Assembly (NCBI RefSeq): GCF_003946505.1
Contig: NZ_RHON01000001.1
Location: 434,001 to 498,000, forward strand
Direction: 5' to 3'
DNA from: Companilactobacillus mishanensis
GTDB lineage: Bacteria > Bacillota > Bacilli > Lactobacillales > Lactobacillaceae
Length of the DNA stretch: 64,000 nt
In this document: positions 61,198-64,000 of the stretch, one piece after another
How the letters are laid out: each line of letters begins with the position of its first letter
Numbering within the stretch: the first letter of the stretch is position 1
Position numbers and translations under genes: made by a program
The notes under the pieces: model-generated
Seen by the model: only the letters and a program-made list of their open reading frames with translations
Told to the model about the DNA's origin: nothing
The model's database searches: none

Positions 61198-63957
61198 ATG
61201 AAATTTAAAAATGTGGCAGTAATAAGTTTGGCTATAATGCTATTCGGAATTTTTGGGATAACTTTTGGATCGACAGTACATGCATCTCATGATGCCGAAG
61301 AAAAATCAGATTTGCGAATCTCGGACTCAGCAAAATTATCACTGGTCGATCAAGATGAGAAGTTTTTCAAAATTAAAATCAACTATCAATTAAATAAGAA
61401 AAGCCCCGTCATGATTATCAAGACACCAAATATTGAGAACATCGATTTCGAAGATTTAAATACAAAATTTGGTGGAAATAATGTTAAATTAAATAAAGAT
61501 AAAGGTATGATCACACTTAATTTAAAATATTTCACTGACGTTGATGGTACTGGTGAACTCAATCTTAGAACTTTGAATTTTAATGATACAACTATTATGG
61601 TGATGAACGCCTCACAAGTTACTTTGGCTCAGGAAACTTTCCACAAAGAGGTGGAACCTGGCGAAAATATAGATACCGATGACGAAGACGAATCAGAAAA
61701 TGCAACCGAGTATGATCCTGATGACGAACGAAACCCAGATTCTGGATGGAAAAATGACTCAAAGAATGAACTTATGGTAACAGCTGGAAAACAATCCGTT
61801 GATAATAATGGAAACAAAATAACACCTGTTATTTATTTTGGTGATTTTAAATATGCAAAAAAAGGAATTTCTATTCATGAATCCGTTGGTTCGTTTCTAA
61901 TAGAAGGACGAAAAAATAATATAACCGCTGCCAATTATGCAGTAATTAAGTCTCCACGAGGAACCGATTGGTGGAAATCAAGTCACAATACTATTTGGAC
62001 AACATCTTATGGTGATGGAGACACATCAAGTGCACTAAACCCTGAGAGAGGTTCGCAAAGAACCTTCGTAACTACTGACCTTTATAACGAAATGTCTCCT
62101 TCTGATGATCCACTTAGGCCTAAGTTAGTTGGTCCAGATTATGAAAAAAATCACGACTTCCCTAATCTTGGAATGAATGAAAAAACAGCTCGAATCTATA
62201 CGAGGGATAATCCTAAAACCGGTTTAAAGGACCAACGCATAGCTTTTCAACAGGAATTTGGACAATATAAAATTCGTATTTCCATAACACAATCTTTTGA
62301 TGAAAATAATATGGTCATCACGAAAATTAAATATCGAAATGTTGGTAAGCTTGACGTATCAAGATTTACTGGATTCTCATTCAAATCTTTACACTTAATG
62401 AGAAACTTTCAAATGGTTGATAAGGGAGATGTATTTAAACTACGTTCTTTAGGAAATAATCAGGGAGCATACGCTACCAGCGAAGATTTTGAAGGAAGAT
62501 ATGAGATGTATCTAAATAAGGGCAAAGATGCTCCTTTTGCATGGGGTGGCGGCTCACAAAGAATGGCTGTATCTTCTACAGATTCAGAGAAAGAGTTTCC
62601 ATGGGCTCGACCTTCACAAGCAGTAGCTGAAGATAATTCTAGAAAGTACGAGGTTTTTCCTCTACTCCATAATTATAATGTCTTCAAAGATTTGAATGAT
62701 CTCGGATACAAAACAAGGAATCCAAATGCCGGAGTCGAATTTACTAAAGAAGAAATGAAACATCATGGTGTTGCCATGCATACTAAGAATAGATTATTAA
62801 AAGTTGGCCAGTCTGTGAATATGAGTTATACAACCAACTTCTTCTTAGCAGATAAAGAGGATCCAACAGTTCATCTATACGAAAGAGGTACACAAACCAA
62901 TCCGCAGGTCGTTCAAACAAATGCAAATACATACAAATTGACAGGAAAATGGTATGACTACAATGATCGAATTATAAAACTTTATTATTCGATAGATTCA
63001 GAAGATAAGAAAAATCCAAAATTCATTCAAGAATATCAGCAAACCAATGACGAAATGAAACGTGGTACATCACATAGATGGGGACATCAAGTTCCGGTAA
63101 AATCACTAAGTCCCGGTCAGCACGTTATCAGAGTTTGGGGAATTAACCGAAATGATCGTGTATCAGAAGTCGAATCAACTGTAATTCAAATTTCTGAAAA
63201 ATCTACTTCTAAACCTCAAATTACACTTACCTCCCCAAATTCAAATACTTCAGAAGATAAACCAATGAATCCTATCGTCGGTGCATTTGACTTCAAAGAT
63301 ACCTGGTCTGATGCTGATAGTAAGTCAGTCGGTATCAAATATAAGATTGATGACGAAGAAACAAAAGTACTATTCTCAAAACTTAAGAATGATCCAGAAA
63401 CCGATAAAGTTCATCAATGGGAAATGGATGATTTCGATTTAAGAAAATTCAATGATACAAATCCACATAAAATCAGCTTCATCATTACTGATGATACTGA
63501 TCAATCTTCAGAAACTACCTTTTATTTCAAACGCGAAAAAGGAGCATTTCAACTTATTCATCCTGAAAAAATTGATTTCGGGTTAAATAAACTTTCACCT
63601 CATAAGGACAAGACTACACAACCTTCCTTAAGAGGTGATCTCAAGATTCACGATTATCGCGGAGAATCAAAAATTCCGTTAAAGATAGTTGTAACGGTTA
63701 ATGATTTTATTAAATCTGGAAAAAATCAGTCTCCAACGAAACTAAAGGCTTGTTACTACTGGGACAACACATTGATGACCAGTGGAAAGAGTTTCCAAAT
63801 TGGTGATGGAATTCATGGAGATTCCGATGTCTGGTTAAAAACTACCGATCTTTCGGAAGAATTCGAAAAGAAATTTGCTATGAAAGTGCACCACAAAGAT
63901 AATTCCGACGGTAAATATAAGAGTTTGTGGACTTGGTCTGCAACCGATTCAATATAA
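61198..63957 (+). CDS. Large secreted surface protein with WxL-like C-terminus
   Basis: 919 residues. Signal peptide about 1-29 (VAVISLAIMLFGIFGITFGSTVHA). An N-terminal beta domain follows, then an acidic linker (about 152-180, many D/E). A large central domain (about 190-560) is rich in aromatic residues (DWWKSSHNTIWTTSYGDGDTS, FAWGGGSQRMAV), lectin- or carbohydrate-binding-like. Ig-like repeats lie at about 570-780 (YYSIDSEDKKNPKF and YKIDDEETKVLFSK look like duplicated units). The C-terminal domain shows KIDFGLNKLSPHK and LKIHDYRGE and ends KYKSLWTWSATDSI, the outline of a WxL domain. There is no LPxTG. It is distantly like the protein at 49.7-51.9 kb. Binding partner unknown. Confidence 0.8.
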   Translation: MKFKNVAVISLAIMLFGIFGITFGSTVHASHDAEEKSDLRISDSAKLSLVDQDEKFFKIKINYQLNKKSPVMIIKTPNIENIDFEDLNTKFGGNNVKLNKDKGMITLNLKYFTDVDGTGELNLRTLNFNDTTIMVMNASQVTLAQETFHKEVEPGENIDTDDEDESENATEYDPDDERNPDSGWKNDSKNELMVTAGKQSVDNNGNKITPVIYFGDFKYAKKGISIHESVGSFLIEGRKNNITAANYAVIKSPRGTDWWKSSHNTIWTTSYGDGDTSSALNPERGSQRTFVTTDLYNEMSPSDDPLRPKLVGPDYEKNHDFPNLGMNEKTARIYTRDNPKTGLKDQRIAFQQEFGQYKIRISITQSFDENNMVITKIKYRNVGKLDVSRFTGFSFKSLHLMRNFQMVDKGDVFKLRSLGNNQGAYATSEDFEGRYEMYLNKGKDAPFAWGGGSQRMAVSSTDSEKEFPWARPSQAVAEDNSRKYEVFPLLHNYNVFKDLNDLGYKTRNPNAGVEFTKEEMKHHGVAMHTKNRLLKVGQSVNMSYTTNFFLADKEDPTVHLYERGTQTNPQVVQTNANTYKLTGKWYDYNDRIIKLYYSIDSEDKKNPKFIQEYQQTNDEMKRGTSHRWGHQVPVKSLSPGQHVIRVWGINRNDRVSEVESTVIQISEKSTSKPQITLTSPNSNTSEDKPMNPIVGAFDFKDTWSDADSKSVGIKYKIDDEETKVLFSKLKNDPETDKVHQWEMDDFDLRKFNDTNPHKISFIITDDTDQSSETTFYFKREKGAFQLIHPEKIDFGLNKLSPHKDKTTQPSLRGDLKIHDYRGESKIPLKIVVTVNDFIKSGKNQSPTKLKACYYWDNTLMTSGKSFQIGDGIHGDSDVWLKTTDLSEEFEKKFAMKVHHKDNSDGKYKSLWTWSATDSI

Positions 63958-63962
63958 AAATT

Positions 63963-63997
63963 AAGGGGACTCATCAAATGATGATGCCCCCTTTTTA
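63963..63997 (+). terminator. Terminator of the 61.2 kb gene
   Basis: AAGGGGACTCATCA / TGATGATGCCCCCTT hairpin followed by T, 5 nt after the stop. Confidence 0.88.
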
Positions 63998-64000
63998 ATA

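Noticed and set aside
1-64000. CRISPR arrays
   Set aside because: No series of short identical repeats with unique spacers seen on either strand, and no cas-like genes.

Overview
The window is a 64 kb piece of a low-GC Firmicutes chromosome. Gene content and order (yqeG-yqeH-yhbY-nadD-yqeK-rsfS-yqeM, infC-rpmI-rplT, dnaB-dnaI, ecsAB, yhaM/yhaN/yhaO, two T-box leaders, WxL-like surface proteins, frequent TTG/GTG starts) point to the Lactobacillaceae. A Companilactobacillus-like species is my best guess, but that is inference from overall feel and not proven by any single marker.

Positions 1-44,000 are mostly housekeeping genes, nearly all on the minus strand. In map order they are: an ArlRS/CovRS-like two-component system cut by the window edge; gnd; a ribosome-assembly, tRNA-modification and NAD operon (yqeG to yceD, 9.4 back to 3.5 kb); infC-rpmI-rplT behind a structured leader with an AUA start codon; thrS behind a T-box; the replication and repair block polA-mutM-coaE-nrdR-dnaB-dnaI; murC; ytpR-trxA-like; trmB; ecsAB; the yhaM/yhaN/yhaO nuclease cluster with yheA and a class A penicillin-binding protein; a UbiA-type prenyltransferase; argS behind a T-box; a lone ornithine carbamoyltransferase; and a small molybdopterin block (moaA, moaC) mixed with two Fe-S assembly-type genes (a SufD-like protein and a DUF59/SufT protein). 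A few genes lie on the plus strand (23.7 kb gene, hit, ytxH-like, prsA, rluA, moaC).

Positions 44-49.7 kb are accessory. They hold an orphan HicB-type antitoxin, several small proteins of unknown function with membrane anchors, and a 1.9 kb integrated element next to a tRNA-Gly(CCC) gene. The element carries a tyrosine integrase and a DUF4429/SHOCT protein. It is bounded by two 140-bp imperfect direct repeats that include the 3' end of the tRNA. Both repeats carry three arm-site-like TTTGTGTG motifs, and the motif's last bases differ in step between the two copies, which suggests the remains of two related elements integrated in tandem.

Positions 49.7-64 kb are about the cell surface and nitrogen/purine metabolism. 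They hold two large secreted proteins with divergent WxL-like C-termini (one behind a perfect cre match), glnA, guaC with a PurBox-like inverted repeat, a GT2/GT39 glycosyltransferase pair with tiny membrane peptides on either side, and a divergently transcribed two-component system whose sensor loop is rich in His and Pro.

The points most worth following are the tandem integration site at tRNA-Gly, the highly structured non-coding stretch between murC and polA, the stand-alone SufD-like/SufT pair around moaA-moaC, a 34-codon gene at 40.7 kb with its own promoter, ribosome binding site and terminator, and the WxL-like proteins that lack the canonical WxL tripeptide.
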